Below, one piece after another: positions 50,749-60,700 of a stretch of 64,000 nt of DNA. The translations under genes and the position numbers were made by a program. Origin of the DNA: Morganella sibonii (lineage in GTDB: Bacteria; Pseudomonadota; Gammaproteobacteria; Enterobacterales; Enterobacteriaceae); assembly GCF_040560245.1 (NCBI RefSeq), contig NZ_JAKMWP010000002.1. One strand, 5' to 3'. A model generated the notes under the pieces. It was given only the letters and a program-made list of their open reading frames with translations. It was not told the origin of the DNA and made no database searches. Numbering within the stretch: the first letter of the stretch is position 1; every line of letters starts with the position of its first letter.

Positions 50749-53043
50749 TTAAATTTTACACGCGCCGCCTTCACAGCCATCATCGTCGGCGATAACCACT
50801 TCCTCAGGGAGATCTTCCTGGGTATCTTCCGCGCCATCGCGGGTATTGTGGTAATAAAGTGTTTTTACACCGTATTTATAAGCCAGCAGCAAATCTTTCA
50901 GTAACTGGTTCATCGGCACTTTGCCGCTCGGGAACCGGGTCGGGTCATAGTTGGTGTTGGACGAAATTGCCTGGTCGACAAATTTCTGCATAATTCCCAC
51001 CAGCTGGAGATAGCCCTCGTTACCCGGCATCTGCCATAACAGCTCATAGGCAGATTTCAGGCGCTCATACTCCGGCACCACCTGACGCAGAATACCGTCT
51101 TTTGAGGCTTTCACGCTGATATAGCCGCGTGGCGGCTCAATACCGTTGGTGGCATTGGAAATCTGCGATGATGTCTCTGACGGCATCAGGGCGGACAGGG
51201 TGGAGTTACGCAGACCGTGTTTTTTGATCTCTTCGCGCAGACCTTCCCAGTCATAATGCAGTGGTTCGTTAGTCAGCTGATCCAGGGTTTTCTTGTACGT
51301 GTCGATCGGCAGAATACCCTGTGAATAGGTGGTTTCGTTAAACCACGGGCATGCACCGTACTCTTTCGCCAGCTCATTGGAGGCTTTCAGCAGGTAATAC
51401 TGAATAGCTTCAAAGGTGCGGTGAGTCAGGTTGTTTGCGCTGCCGTCAGAATAGCGCACGCCGTGTTTCGCCAGATAATAAGCGAAGTTAATCACACCGA
51501 TACCCAGGGTACGGCGGCCCATTGAGCCTTTGCGTGCCGCTTCAATCGGATAATCCTGGTAATCGAGCAGGGCATCCAGGGCACGTACTGCCAGGATTGC
51601 CAACTCTTCCAGCTCATCGAGGTTCTCGATAGCACCCAGGTTGAACGCAGACAGCGTACACAGTGCGATTTCCCCGTTCGGATCATTCATGTCGTTGAGC
51701 GGTTTGGTCGGCAGGGCGATTTCCAGACACAGGTTGGACTGGCGCACCGGCGCGATAAACGGGTCAAACGGGCTGTGGGTATTACAGTGATCCACGTTCT
51801 GAATATAGATACGGCCGGTAGAGGCACGTTCCTGCATCATCAGGGAGAACAGTTCCACCGCTTTCAGCGTCTGTTTGCGGATTGACGGATCTTTCTCGTA
51901 CTGCGCATAAAGACGCTCGAACGCATCCTGGTCGGCGAAGAACGCGTCATATAACCCCGGCACATCCGACGGACTGAACAGGGTGATATCCTGGCCTTTG
52001 ATCAGGCGCTCATACATCAGTTTGTTGATCTGGACGCCGTAGTCGAGGTGGCGGACACGGTTGCCCTCAACACCCCGGTTGTTTTTCAGCACCAGCAGGC
52101 TTTCCACTTCCAGATGCCATATCGGGTAGAACAGCGTTGCCGCACCACCGCGCACACCGCCCTGAGAGCAGGATTTTACCGCGGTCTGGAAATGTTTGTA
52201 GAACGGGATACAGCCGGTATGGAATGCTTCACCGCCGCGGATCGGGCTGCCGAGTGCACGGATACGGCCCGCGTTGATACCGATACCGGCACGCTGGGAC
52301 ACGTATTTGACAATCGCACCGGAGGTCGCGTTGATGGAATCCAGGCTGTCGCCGCACTCGATCAGCACACAGGAGCTGAACTGGCGGGTCGGGGTGCGGA
52401 CACCGGCCATGATCGGTGTCGGCAGGGAAATTTTAAAGGTTGACGTGGCGTCATAGAACCGGCGGATATAATCCAGACGGGTCTCTTTCGGGTAATGCGA
52501 GAACAGACAGGCCGCAACCAGGATATACAGGAACTGTGCACTTTCATACACTTCACCGGTAACGCGGTTCTGAACCAGATACTTTCCTTCCAGCTGTTTG
52601 ACGGCGGCATAGGAGAAATTCATGTCACGCCAGTGATCGATGAACTCATTCATCTGGTCAAATTCAGCTTCGGTATAATCGGTTAACAGATTTTCGTCAT
52701 ATTTACCGGCGGCAACCATTTTCTGCACATGCGCATATAATGCAGGCGGCTCAAACTGGCCGTAGGCTTTTTTACGCAGGTTAAAAATGGCCAGGCGTGC
52801 GGACAGATACTGATAATCCGGCGTTTCAGCGGAGATCAGGTCAGCGGCGGCCTTAATCATGGTTTCATGAATATCTGCGGTACGGATCCCGTCGTAGAAC
52901 TGAATCTGGGAACGTAACTCGACCTGAGAGACAGAGACATTATTCAGGCCTTCAGCCGCCCAGGTAATGACGCGGTGGATTTTGTCTAAATCGATACGTT
53001 CTTTGTGACCATCACGTTTGGTAACAAGCAGATTCTGGTTCAT
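50749..53043 (-). CDS. nrdA: Class Ia ribonucleotide reductase alpha subunit NrdA
   Basis: NrdA reduces ribonucleoside diphosphates to deoxy forms, the main aerobic supply of DNA precursors. The start is ATG 53043 (MNQNLLVTKRDGHKERIDLD), aligned with E. coli, giving 764 residues; the frame extending to 53154 is not coding. The N-terminal ATP cone (residues 1-95), active-site Cys in QFSSCVLIECG and NLCLEIALPT, and redox Cys pair at the end (CEGGACKI) are all present. The upstream region has NrdR and DnaA boxes. Confidence 0.98.
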   Translation of the reverse strand: MNQNLLVTKRDGHKERIDLDKIHRVITWAAEGLNNVSVSQVELRSQIQFYDGIRTADIHETMIKAAADLISAETPDYQYLSARLAIFNLRKKAYGQFEPPALYAHVQKMVAAGKYDENLLTDYTEAEFDQMNEFIDHWRDMNFSYAAVKQLEGKYLVQNRVTGEVYESAQFLYILVAACLFSHYPKETRLDYIRRFYDATSTFKISLPTPIMAGVRTPTRQFSSCVLIECGDSLDSINATSGAIVKYVSQRAGIGINAGRIRALGSPIRGGEAFHTGCIPFYKHFQTAVKSCSQGGVRGGAATLFYPIWHLEVESLLVLKNNRGVEGNRVRHLDYGVQINKLMYERLIKGQDITLFSPSDVPGLYDAFFADQDAFERLYAQYEKDPSIRKQTLKAVELFSLMMQERASTGRIYIQNVDHCNTHSPFDPFIAPVRQSNLCLEIALPTKPLNDMNDPNGEIALCTLSAFNLGAIENLDELEELAILAVRALDALLDYQDYPIEAARKGSMGRRTLGIGVINFAYYLAKHGVRYSDGSANNLTHRTFEAIQYYLLKASNELAKEYGACPWFNETTYSQGILPIDTYKKTLDQLTNEPLHYDWEGLREEIKKHGLRNSTLSALMPSETSSQISNATNGIEPPRGYISVKASKDGILRQVVPEYERLKSAYELLWQMPGNEGYLQLVGIMQKFVDQAISSNTNYDPTRFPSGKVPMNQLLKDLLLAYKYGVKTLYYHNTRDGAEDTQEDLPEEVVIADDDGCEGGACKI

Positions 53044-53176
53044 CAGTTGATATACCCTGTTTTGAAAATGACACCTTATTGTGATTAACGCGCTGATAAC
53101 GTGTATCCGCCCGATAAAAAACGATCCCCGGAACAAATATTCCGGGAAAGTCAATAGCGGGCGCTGAGCGATTTAA

Positions 53177-53224
53177 ACACAAGATGTAGTGTGTCTGTAA
53201 AAGATGGGTAACAAGATAATGATA
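53177..53224 (-). promoter_or_regulatory. NrdR box pair upstream of nrdA
   Basis: ACACAAGATGTAGTGT at 53177-53192 matches 14 of 16 positions of the NrdR consensus (ACACWATATATWGTGT). A degenerate copy (9 of 16) lies at 53209-53224, centre-to-centre 32 bp, the spacing known for NrdR pairs. Both are within 190 bp of the nrdA ATG. The first box is well supported and the second is weak. Confidence 0.65.
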
Positions 53225-53262
53225 AATGCGCTCCGGATCAAGTGCATAAAATCAGGATCTTT

Positions 53263-53271
53263 TGTGGATAA
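53263..53271 (-). promoter_or_regulatory. DnaA box upstream of nrdA
   Basis: TGTGGATAA, the complement of the perfect DnaA box TTATCCACA, lies 220 bp upstream of nrdA. In E. coli DnaA binds near the nrdA promoter and links dNTP supply to replication, so the site is expected here. Confidence 0.7.
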
Positions 53272-53300
53272 CTTGAGGATAGTCACCCGCAGACAGAGTG

Positions 53301-53340
53301 GTAAGCACCGAGATCACTGACAAAATGAAACTGTGCTTAC
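53301..53340. repeat. Inverted repeat in the ubiG-nrdA gap
   Basis: GTAAGCAC (53301-53308) and GTGCTTAC (53333-53340) form perfect 8-bp arms spaced 24 bp. It may be an operator or an mRNA stem; no factor is assigned. The remainder of the 376-bp gap between ubiG and nrdA shows no gene. Confidence 0.45.
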
Positions 53341-53419
53341 CTTGTTACGCAAAGCGATAATTTTAGAAAAATGCGATTTGTTTGGCGTTTTATTAATCGG
53401 CGGAGCAATTAACTTGACA

Positions 53420-54145
53420 CTATAAAATAAAACGCGTATGCAACATATAATTTACATCCACATTAGGTGCCAGCCAGAATTTATCGCTTAACGGATTGTA
53501 ATGTAAGCCGGTCATATGCTGCTCACGCAGGCCGGTGTTATTCAGCCAGTCAATCAGTTCTGCCGGACGGATAAATTTTTTCGCGTCGTGTGTGCCGGGC
53601 GGTACCATCTTCAGGATATATTCTGCTGCGATAACTGCCATAAACCAGGCTTTTTTGTTGCGGTTAATGGTGGAGAACACCACATCGCCCCCCGGCTTCA
53701 CCAGGCGGGCACAGGCCCGTACCACGGAGGCAGGGTCGGGTACGTGTTCCAGCATCTCCATGCAGGTCACCACATCATACTGCTGTGCATGCTGCTCAGC
53801 GTGCTGTTCAACAGTCTCCTGAACATAGGTGATATCCGTACCGCTTTCCAGGGCATGCAGGCGTGCAACCTGAAGCGGTTCGGTGCCCATGTCCAGTCCG
53901 GTGACGTCCGCACCTTCCCGCGCCATACTTTCTGCCAGAATTCCGCCGCCGCAGCCGACATCCAGCACTTTCTTTCCGAATACACCGTTAACCCGCTGCT
54001 GAATATAGGCCAGACGCAGCGGATTGATCCGGTGCAGCGGTTTAAATTCACCCTCAAGATCCCACCAGCGTGAGGCAACATCCTCAAATTTTTTAATTTC
54101 GGCAGGATCGACGTTGGCTGTCAGCGGGGAAGCGGTATCATTCAT
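53420..54145 (-). CDS. ubiG: Ubiquinone biosynthesis O-methyltransferase UbiG
   Basis: UbiG catalyses both O-methylations in ubiquinone synthesis, using S-adenosylmethionine. The product has 241 residues (E. coli 240). The SAM-binding motif VLDVGCGGGILAESMA is near residue 62. The CTMEML region (VVTCMEMLEHVPDP) and the membrane-contact insertion with KMVPPGTHDAKKFIRP are present. It is divergent from gyrA, as in E. coli. Confidence 0.97.
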   Translation of the reverse strand: MNDTASPLTANVDPAEIKKFEDVASRWWDLEGEFKPLHRINPLRLAYIQQRVNGVFGKKVLDVGCGGGILAESMAREGADVTGLDMGTEPLQVARLHALESGTDITYVQETVEQHAEQHAQQYDVVTCMEMLEHVPDPASVVRACARLVKPGGDVVFSTINRNKKAWFMAVIAAEYILKMVPPGTHDAKKFIRPAELIDWLNNTGLREQHMTGLHYNPLSDKFWLAPNVDVNYMLHTRFIL

Positions 54146-54335
54146 GGTCTTTATTCTCTCTCTTGCTGCGGCAGAACCTGCCGGAATACGCGATGGCGTC
54201 AGTATACAATGCCGGGCGCGGATGCGTCAGAAATAAAATACTCTCCCGATTTCTCTATCTCTTTTTTTAAACATTGGCGATTTGTGGTATAGTTCCACAC
54301 CTTTGAATCCGGAGTGAATGAGGGATACTGGCTCC

Positions 54336-56951
54336 ATGAGCGACAATGCCAAAGAAATCTTGCCCGTTAACATCGAAGAAGAGCTGAAAAGCTCATATCT
54401 GGATTACGCCATGTCCGTTATTGTCGGACGCGCACTCCCCGATGTCAGGGATGGTCTGAAACCGGTTCACCGCCGCGTGTTATTCGCGATGAAAGAACTG
54501 GGTAACGACTGGAATAAAGCCTATAAAAAGTCTGCCCGTGTGGTCGGGGACGTGATCGGTAAATATCACCCTCATGGTGACAGTGCTGTGTATGAAACGA
54601 TTGTCCGACTGGCTCAGCCGTTCTCAATGCGCTATATGCTGGTGGATGGCCAGGGTAACTTTGGTTCAATCGACGGTGACTCCGCAGCAGCAATGCGTTA
54701 TACGGAAGTCCGTATGGCGAAAATTGCCCATGAACTGTTAGCCGACATTGATAAAGAAACCGTGGATTTTGTACCGAACTATGACGGTACTGAAATGATC
54801 CCGGAAGTGATGCCGACCCGCATCCCGAACCTGCTGGTTAATGGTTCATCCGGTATTGCTGTCGGGATGGCAACCAATATTCCGCCGCATAACCTGGGTG
54901 AAGTCATCGACGGCTGCCTTGCCTATATTAATGATGAAGATATCAGCATCGAAGGCCTGATGGAGCATATCCCGGGTCCTGATTTCCCGACTGCTGCTAT
55001 TATCAACGGTCGCCGCGGTATCCTCGATGCTTACCGCACCGGCCGCGGTAAAATTCATATCCGTGCCCGCGCCGAAGTGGAAACGGATGAAAAATCCGGC
55101 CGTGAAACCATTATCGTTAATGAAATTCCGTATCAGGTGAACAAAGCCCGCCTGATTGAGAAAATCGCCGAGCTGGTTAAAGAGAAACGTCTGGAAGGCA
55201 TCAGCGCACTGCGTGATGAATCCGATAAAGACGGTATGCGCATTGTGATTGAAATCAAACGCGATGCGGTCGGCGAAGTGGTACTGAACAACCTGTATCT
55301 GCTGACGCAGATGCAGACCACGTTTGGTATCAATATGGTTGCCCTGCATCAGGGACAGCCGAAGATCCTCAATCTCAAAGAGATTATCAGTGCGTTCGTG
55401 CGCCACCGCCGTGAAGTGGTGACCCGCCGGACAATTTACGAATTACGCAAAGCCCGTGAACGTGCCCATATCCTCGAAGGTCTGGCGATTGCACTGGCCA
55501 ATATCGACCCGATTATCGAGCTTATCCGTCGTGCACCAACGCCTGCGGAAGCAAAAGCCGGTTTACTGGCACAGGCATGGGAACTGGGTACCGTTGCAGC
55601 AATGCTGGCCGGTGCCGGTGATGATGCCGCACGTCCGGAAGGCCTGGATGAGCAGTTTGGTATCCGCGACGGTCTGTATCATCTGACCGAAGTTCAGGCT
55701 CAGGCAATTCTGGATCTGCGTCTGCAGAAACTGACCGGCCTGGAGCATGAAAAACTGCTCGATGAATACCGTGAGTTACTGGAACTGATCGCCGGTCTGC
55801 TGCATATCCTGCAAAGCCCTGAGCGCCTGATGGAAGTTATCCGTGAAGAGCTGCAGGCAGCAAAAGATCAGTTCAATGATGCGCGCCGTACTGATATCAC
55901 AGAAAACACTGCTGATATCAACATTGAAGATCTGATCAGTCAGGAAGATGTCGTGGTGACACTGTCCCATCAGGGCTATGTGAAGTACCAGCCACTGACG
56001 GACTATGAAGCTCAGCGCCGCGGCGGGAAGGGCAAGTCTGCCGCCCGTATCAAAGAAGAAGACTTTATCGAACGTCTGCTGGTGGCGAACACGCACGACA
56101 CCATTCTCTGCTTCTCCAATAAAGGGAAGCTGTACTGGCTGAAAGTGTATCAGTTACCGGAAGCCAGCCGTGGTGCCCGGGGCCGTCCGATTATCAACAT
56201 ATTACCGCTGGATCAGGAACAGAACGAGCGTATTACTGCTATCCTGCCTGTCCGTGAATATGAAGAAGGTAAGTTTGTCTTTATGGCAACTGCCAGCGGT
56301 ACCGTGAAGAAAACCTCCCTTCAGGACTTCAGCCGTCCGCGTAACGCCGGTATTATTGCCGTTAACCTCAACGAGGGCGATGAACTGATTGGTGTTGATC
56401 TGACTGACGGCAGCAATGAAGTGATGCTGTTCTCTGCTGACGGTAAAGTTGTCCGCTTTGCGGAAGATGCTGTCCGTGCCATGGGCCGTACTGCAACCGG
56501 TGTCCGCGGTATCCGTCTGAGTGGCGATGATGTGGTGGTATCACTGATTATTCCGCGCGGCGAAGGTGAAATCCTGACCGTCACCGAAAACGGCTACGGT
56601 AAGCGGACAGCAGAAGCTGAATATCCGACCAAATCCCGTGCCACTCAGGGGGTTATCTCCATTAAAGTGAGTGAGCGTAACGGGAAAGTTGTGGGCGCTA
56701 TCCAGGTGGATGCGGATGATCAGATTATGATGATCACCGATGCCGGAACGCTGGTTCGTACCCGTGTCTCTGAAGTCAGTATCGTGGGCCGTAATACCCA
56801 GGGTGTGACGCTGATCCGTACCGGAGAAGAAGAGAAAGTGGTTGGTTTGCAGCGTGTTGCTGAGCCGGAGGAAGATGAAACTGATTTTTCTGACGACGGC
56901 GAAGAAACAGATGCAGCATCTGATGATAATACAGAAGAGAATAATGATTAA
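54336..56951 (+). CDS. gyrA: DNA gyrase subunit A
   Basis: GyrA carries the DNA-breakage site of gyrase, the type II topoisomerase that adds negative supercoils. The start is ATG 54336 (MSDNAKEILPVNIEEEL), aligned with E. coli; the frame from ATG 54318 adds six residues. It has 871 residues (E. coli 875). The catalytic Tyr is in AAMRYTEVRMA (residue 122). The quinolone-resistance region reads HPHGDSAVYETIVR, giving Ser83 and Glu87. The C-terminal beta-pinwheel begins near residue 530, with the GyrA box QRRGGKG, and ends in an acidic tail. Confidence 0.99.
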   Translation: MSDNAKEILPVNIEEELKSSYLDYAMSVIVGRALPDVRDGLKPVHRRVLFAMKELGNDWNKAYKKSARVVGDVIGKYHPHGDSAVYETIVRLAQPFSMRYMLVDGQGNFGSIDGDSAAAMRYTEVRMAKIAHELLADIDKETVDFVPNYDGTEMIPEVMPTRIPNLLVNGSSGIAVGMATNIPPHNLGEVIDGCLAYINDEDISIEGLMEHIPGPDFPTAAIINGRRGILDAYRTGRGKIHIRARAEVETDEKSGRETIIVNEIPYQVNKARLIEKIAELVKEKRLEGISALRDESDKDGMRIVIEIKRDAVGEVVLNNLYLLTQMQTTFGINMVALHQGQPKILNLKEIISAFVRHRREVVTRRTIYELRKARERAHILEGLAIALANIDPIIELIRRAPTPAEAKAGLLAQAWELGTVAAMLAGAGDDAARPEGLDEQFGIRDGLYHLTEVQAQAILDLRLQKLTGLEHEKLLDEYRELLELIAGLLHILQSPERLMEVIREELQAAKDQFNDARRTDITENTADINIEDLISQEDVVVTLSHQGYVKYQPLTDYEAQRRGGKGKSAARIKEEDFIERLLVANTHDTILCFSNKGKLYWLKVYQLPEASRGARGRPIINILPLDQEQNERITAILPVREYEEGKFVFMATASGTVKKTSLQDFSRPRNAGIIAVNLNEGDELIGVDLTDGSNEVMLFSADGKVVRFAEDAVRAMGRTATGVRGIRLSGDDVVVSLIIPRGEGEILTVTENGYGKRTAEAEYPTKSRATQGVISIKVSERNGKVVGAIQVDADDQIMMITDAGTLVRTRVSEVSIVGRNTQGVTLIRTGEEEKVVGLQRVAEPEEDETDFSDDGEETDAASDDNTEENND

Positions 56952-56990
56952 TATCACCGGTTTCCGGTAATATAAATCAGAAAAACCGAT

Positions 56991-57024
56991 AAAGCAGGAA
57001 CAATAATATTGTTCCTGCTTTTTA
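56991..57024 (+). terminator. Terminator after gyrA
   Basis: AAAGCAGGAAC (56991-57001) pairs with GTTCCTGCTTT (57011-57021), with an AT-rich loop that can pair further, followed by T-rich sequence. Confidence 0.88.
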
Positions 57025-57124
57025 TTTACCCCGGGGATTTTGTAAACATCGCACAGTGGTATATCCTAGACATAACAGTCTGAAACCTCATGAATATATC
57101 AGATTCATTATTGGCGGAGCCCCC

Positions 57125-59971
57125 TTGAGATACTTTTCATCTTTCCAGACATCACTGAAAATTTCGCGTTACCTGTTCCGGATCGTCGGTGTGATGTTAT
57201 GGGGGCTGGGTGCGCTGGTGACGGTATTCTATTTACTGAATATCTATAACGGAATGCGCAATGACATCCGCCAGCAATATTATTCTGATTACGACGCGTT
57301 ATTAGCCTATTTCCGGCAATCCACCGATATTACCCGCGATATCCGTTATATGAATGAACGGTTTGTCGAAAATAAAGAAGTGCGTCCGGGGGAGCCGGCT
57401 GATCGTACCACTGATGGCTTTTTTATTGATTACCGGGCACTGAATACCAAGGGGGACTGCGCGGCTTTCCGTACCGGCAGCGGCCCTTATATTATCGCGT
57501 TTAAAGATCTCCTGACCTACTGGCAAAATAACATTGCTGCTCCGACGGGACTGAATCAGGTTTTTCTGGTCGGCTCGAAAAGCTTATGTATGGTCTCATT
57601 TCCGATCCGTAACCTCTCCACCAGCAGCGAAACGCTGCGCAGAATGGTGAATGATTATTCTCAGAACTATTTCCGGCTGAAAAGTCAGGGCAAAGAACGC
57701 ACGATTTACTGGGCAGCACCCGGCGGCAATCAGGGAATGGCCAGTCTGTTTGTGATGATGCCGCTGTATTACGACGGTCGTTTTCTCGCGCTGATGGGAA
57801 TCGAGCGTAACCTGCAACTGGAAAACTTTAACCGCCTGCGCGACTTTCCGGCCAATATGGTGATTATTAATGAGCAGGACGATGTCGTGCTCTCCTATCC
57901 GGAAGAAATTAACACCCAGAAAAATAAAGACCGTTATCTGGTGGACGATAATTATTTCGGTTATGACGACGGATTTACCCAACTGGTCTTCAAACGCAGA
58001 CTGGCGCCGTCGATGCTGAGTGTGGTGTATACCACGCCGCTGAACTCAATCTATGAAAAACTGAAATTCCAGATCCTCTACGGTGCGATTCTTAACCTGA
58101 TTTCCGCCATTATTATCGGGCTGTTTACCTGGCTGCTGGAACGGCGGATATTTATGCCGGCGGAGAACAGCGCAATACGTCTGGAAGAGCACGAGCAGTT
58201 TAACCATAAAATTGTGGCCTCCGCGCCTGTCGGGATCTGTATTCTGCGCACCCTTGACGGTACAGCGCTGCTGAGTAATGAGCTGGCTCATAATTACTGG
58301 CGTATGCTTTCATTTGAGGATCGTAACCGCATCGGTCTGCTGATAAAAGATAAACGGCAGGGGATGGAGGATATGGTGACCCGTAACGGCGGGCATCTGC
58401 AGGTCAGCTTTGTCCATTCGCGTTACCAGAACGAGGAAGTGGCGATTTGTGTGCTGGTGGATATCAGCGCCCGCGTTCAGCTGGAAAGCTCGTTACAGGA
58501 TGCGGCACAGGCGGCAGAACAGGCTAACCAGTCGAAATCCATGTTCCTTGCCACGGTCAGTCATGAGCTGCGCACCCCTCTGTACGGTATTATCGGTAAC
58601 CTGGAACTGTTACAGTCCATGGCACATTCACAGGATGCACAGCGTCTGCTTGGCACCATGAATAACTCCTCTTCATTATTACTGAAGATTATCAGTGATA
58701 TTCTCGATTTCTCTAAAATTGAATCCAAACAGCTGAAAATTGAGCCGCGGGAGTTTAATTTCCGCGAACATATTCATTTTGTGGTGGCAAACTACCTGCC
58801 GCTGGTGGCGAAAAAACACCTTTCACTGTACTGCTTTATTGAAAGGGACGTACCGGAACTGGTCTGTAATGACCCGGTAAGGATGCAGCAGGTTATCGCC
58901 AACCTGTTTAATAACGCGATTAAATATACTCACGTCGGGATGGTGTGCATTCATGTCTATGTCTGCGGTGAATATCTGCATGTGGATATTCAGGATACCG
59001 GCGGTGGTATCAGCGGGGATGAACTGCGGCAATTATTCGATCCGTTCTATCAGATAATCCCGAACACAGACAGTCCGTCACAAGGGACCGGGCTGGGCCT
59101 GCCTATTTGTGAAAAACTGATCTCTCTGATGGACGGCGATATGATGGTCGAATCGCAGAAAGAGGTCGGCAGTCTGTTCGGGATACGTTTCCCGTGCTAT
59201 ACCGCGTATACGCCCGGTTCTCATGCGGATAGGGTACCGCTGACAGTACCGCTGGTCTTTGAATTCCGTAACGGGGTTCTGGCGGATTACATGCGGCGTT
59301 ACTGGCAGGATATTGCCCCGGTGCCGGTGTCGCTGTCAGAATGCAGTGATATTTCCGGTGCGGTGGTGATAACGGATGTGGTAACCCCGGCGATGAAACA
59401 GGCACGGCTGCTGATTGAACTGGATGCCGGTTATACCGATAAACCGGTGCCGCAGGGCGGTAATCGCTGGCGGCATAATACCCATCAGCTTGACGGGTTG
59501 TCTGATTTTATCTCCGACTGCCTGAATAACCGTCGCCAGGAAGCGGATGAACTGCCGCCGCCGTTGCTGCCTGATAATCAGCAGACACAGCATGTCCGGA
59601 TACTGATTGTGGATGACCACCCGATTAACCGTCACCTGTTATCTGACCAGCTGCATCTGTTCGGCTTCCATACGGCAACCGCAGATGACGGACTGGATGC
59701 GCTTAATTTCCTCGAAACTCATGAAGTGGATATTATTCTGTCGGATGTCAATATGCCGAATATGAACGGTTATGACCTGACACGCACGCTGAGGGAGAAG
59801 GGCATGACACTGCCGGTTATCGGGATCACCGCTAACGCCATGGCGGAGGAGCGGGAGCGCTGCCTGGTTTCCGGCATGAATGATTGCCTCTCCAAACCGG
59901 TATCCATGCAGGCGCTGAAAACCATGATGCAGCGCTACATCCCGCAGGTTACCCCGCCCGGGCCGGAATGA
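57125..59971 (+). CDS. rcsC: Rcs phosphorelay hybrid sensor kinase RcsC
   Basis: RcsC is the inner-membrane hybrid kinase of the Rcs envelope-stress relay; it passes phosphate via RcsD to RcsB. The start is TTG 57125 (LRYFSSFQTSLKISRYLFR), with GGAG upstream and alignment to the TTG start of E. coli; the frame from 57056 is not supported. It has 948 residues (E. coli 949). It has a membrane segment near 20-42, a periplasmic domain to about 310, and a second membrane segment at about 315-335. The kinase His480 is in ATVSHELRTPLYG, the ATPase Gly box in GTGLGLPIC, and the receiver Asp874 in LSDVNMPNMNG. Confidence 0.97.
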   Translation: MRYFSSFQTSLKISRYLFRIVGVMLWGLGALVTVFYLLNIYNGMRNDIRQQYYSDYDALLAYFRQSTDITRDIRYMNERFVENKEVRPGEPADRTTDGFFIDYRALNTKGDCAAFRTGSGPYIIAFKDLLTYWQNNIAAPTGLNQVFLVGSKSLCMVSFPIRNLSTSSETLRRMVNDYSQNYFRLKSQGKERTIYWAAPGGNQGMASLFVMMPLYYDGRFLALMGIERNLQLENFNRLRDFPANMVIINEQDDVVLSYPEEINTQKNKDRYLVDDNYFGYDDGFTQLVFKRRLAPSMLSVVYTTPLNSIYEKLKFQILYGAILNLISAIIIGLFTWLLERRIFMPAENSAIRLEEHEQFNHKIVASAPVGICILRTLDGTALLSNELAHNYWRMLSFEDRNRIGLLIKDKRQGMEDMVTRNGGHLQVSFVHSRYQNEEVAICVLVDISARVQLESSLQDAAQAAEQANQSKSMFLATVSHELRTPLYGIIGNLELLQSMAHSQDAQRLLGTMNNSSSLLLKIISDILDFSKIESKQLKIEPREFNFREHIHFVVANYLPLVAKKHLSLYCFIERDVPELVCNDPVRMQQVIANLFNNAIKYTHVGMVCIHVYVCGEYLHVDIQDTGGGISGDELRQLFDPFYQIIPNTDSPSQGTGLGLPICEKLISLMDGDMMVESQKEVGSLFGIRFPCYTAYTPGSHADRVPLTVPLVFEFRNGVLADYMRRYWQDIAPVPVSLSECSDISGAVVITDVVTPAMKQARLLIELDAGYTDKPVPQGGNRWRHNTHQLDGLSDFISDCLNNRRQEADELPPPLLPDNQQTQHVRILIVDDHPINRHLLSDQLHLFGFHTATADDGLDALNFLETHEVDIILSDVNMPNMNGYDLTRTLREKGMTLPVIGITANAMAEERERCLVSGMNDCLSKPVSMQALKTMMQRYIPQVTPPGPE

Positions 59972-59993
59972 AAATAATAAACAGCCGGATAAA

Positions 59994-60021
59994 AAAACGC
60001 CATTCATCTGAATGGCGTTTT
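59994..60021. terminator. Bidirectional terminator rcsC/rcsB
   Basis: A 13-bp stem AAAACGCCATTCA/TGAATGGCGTTTT (59994-60006 with 60009-60021), flanked by A and T runs, between the convergent rcsC and rcsB genes. Confidence 0.88.
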
Positions 60022-60049
60022 TGCATCGGTACGGTAATACGCTTCCGGA

Positions 60050-60700
60050 TTACTCGTCTCTGTGACTGTCGATAGTTACAGATGAAAGATAATTCAGCAG
60101 CGCGATATCGTTATCCACACCCAGTTTCAGCATAGCGGATTTTTTCTGGCTGCTGATGGTTTTGATACTGCGGTTCAGTTTCCGCGCAATCTCAGTAACC
60201 AGGTGCCCTTCAGCAAACAGCCGCAGAACTTCACTTTCTTTCGGGGACAGACGTTTATCACCGTATCCGTTGGCATTCACTTTTTCCAGCAGCTTGGAAA
60301 CACTGTCAGGAGTGAATTTTTTTCCTTTCTGTAAAGAAGCCAGTGCTTTCGGCAAATCAGCCGGTGCACCCTGCTTCAGTACGATCCCTTCGATATCCAG
60401 CTCCAGTACAGCGCTGAGGATCGCCGGATTATTGTTCATCGTCAGCACAATAATCGCCAGGTCAGGATAATGGCGTTTGATATACTTAATCAGTGTAATA
60501 CCATCACCGTACTTATCTCCCGGCATGGAGAGGTCAGTGATCAAAACATCCGCATCCAGGCGTGCTAAGCTGTTGATAAGAGAAGTAGAGTCTTCAAATT
60601 CACCAACAACATTAACCGTTTCCAGTTGTTCCAGAGACTTCTTTATCCCGAACAGAACAATAGGATGATCATCGGCGATAATAACATTCAGGTTATTCAT
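60050..60700 (-). CDS. rcsB: Rcs response regulator RcsB
   Basis: RcsB is the DNA-binding response regulator of the Rcs relay, controlling capsule, motility (repressing flhDC), cell division and stress genes. The start is ATG 60700 (MNNLNVIIADDHPIVLFGIK), giving 216 residues, identical to E. coli; the frame to 60763 is not used. Phosphorylated Asp56 is in VLITDLSMPGDKYGD. The C-terminal LuxR-type helix-turn-helix is intact (LSPKESEVLRLFAEGHLVTE IARKL). It overlaps rcsD by eight bases, so the two are coupled. Confidence 0.98.
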   Translation of the reverse strand: MNNLNVIIADDHPIVLFGIKKSLEQLETVNVVGEFEDSTSLINSLARLDADVLITDLSMPGDKYGDGITLIKYIKRHYPDLAIIVLTMNNNPAILSAVLELDIEGIVLKQGAPADLPKALASLQKGKKFTPDSVSKLLEKVNANGYGDKRLSPKESEVLRLFAEGHLVTEIARKLNRSIKTISSQKKSAMLKLGVDNDIALLNYLSSVTIDSHRDE

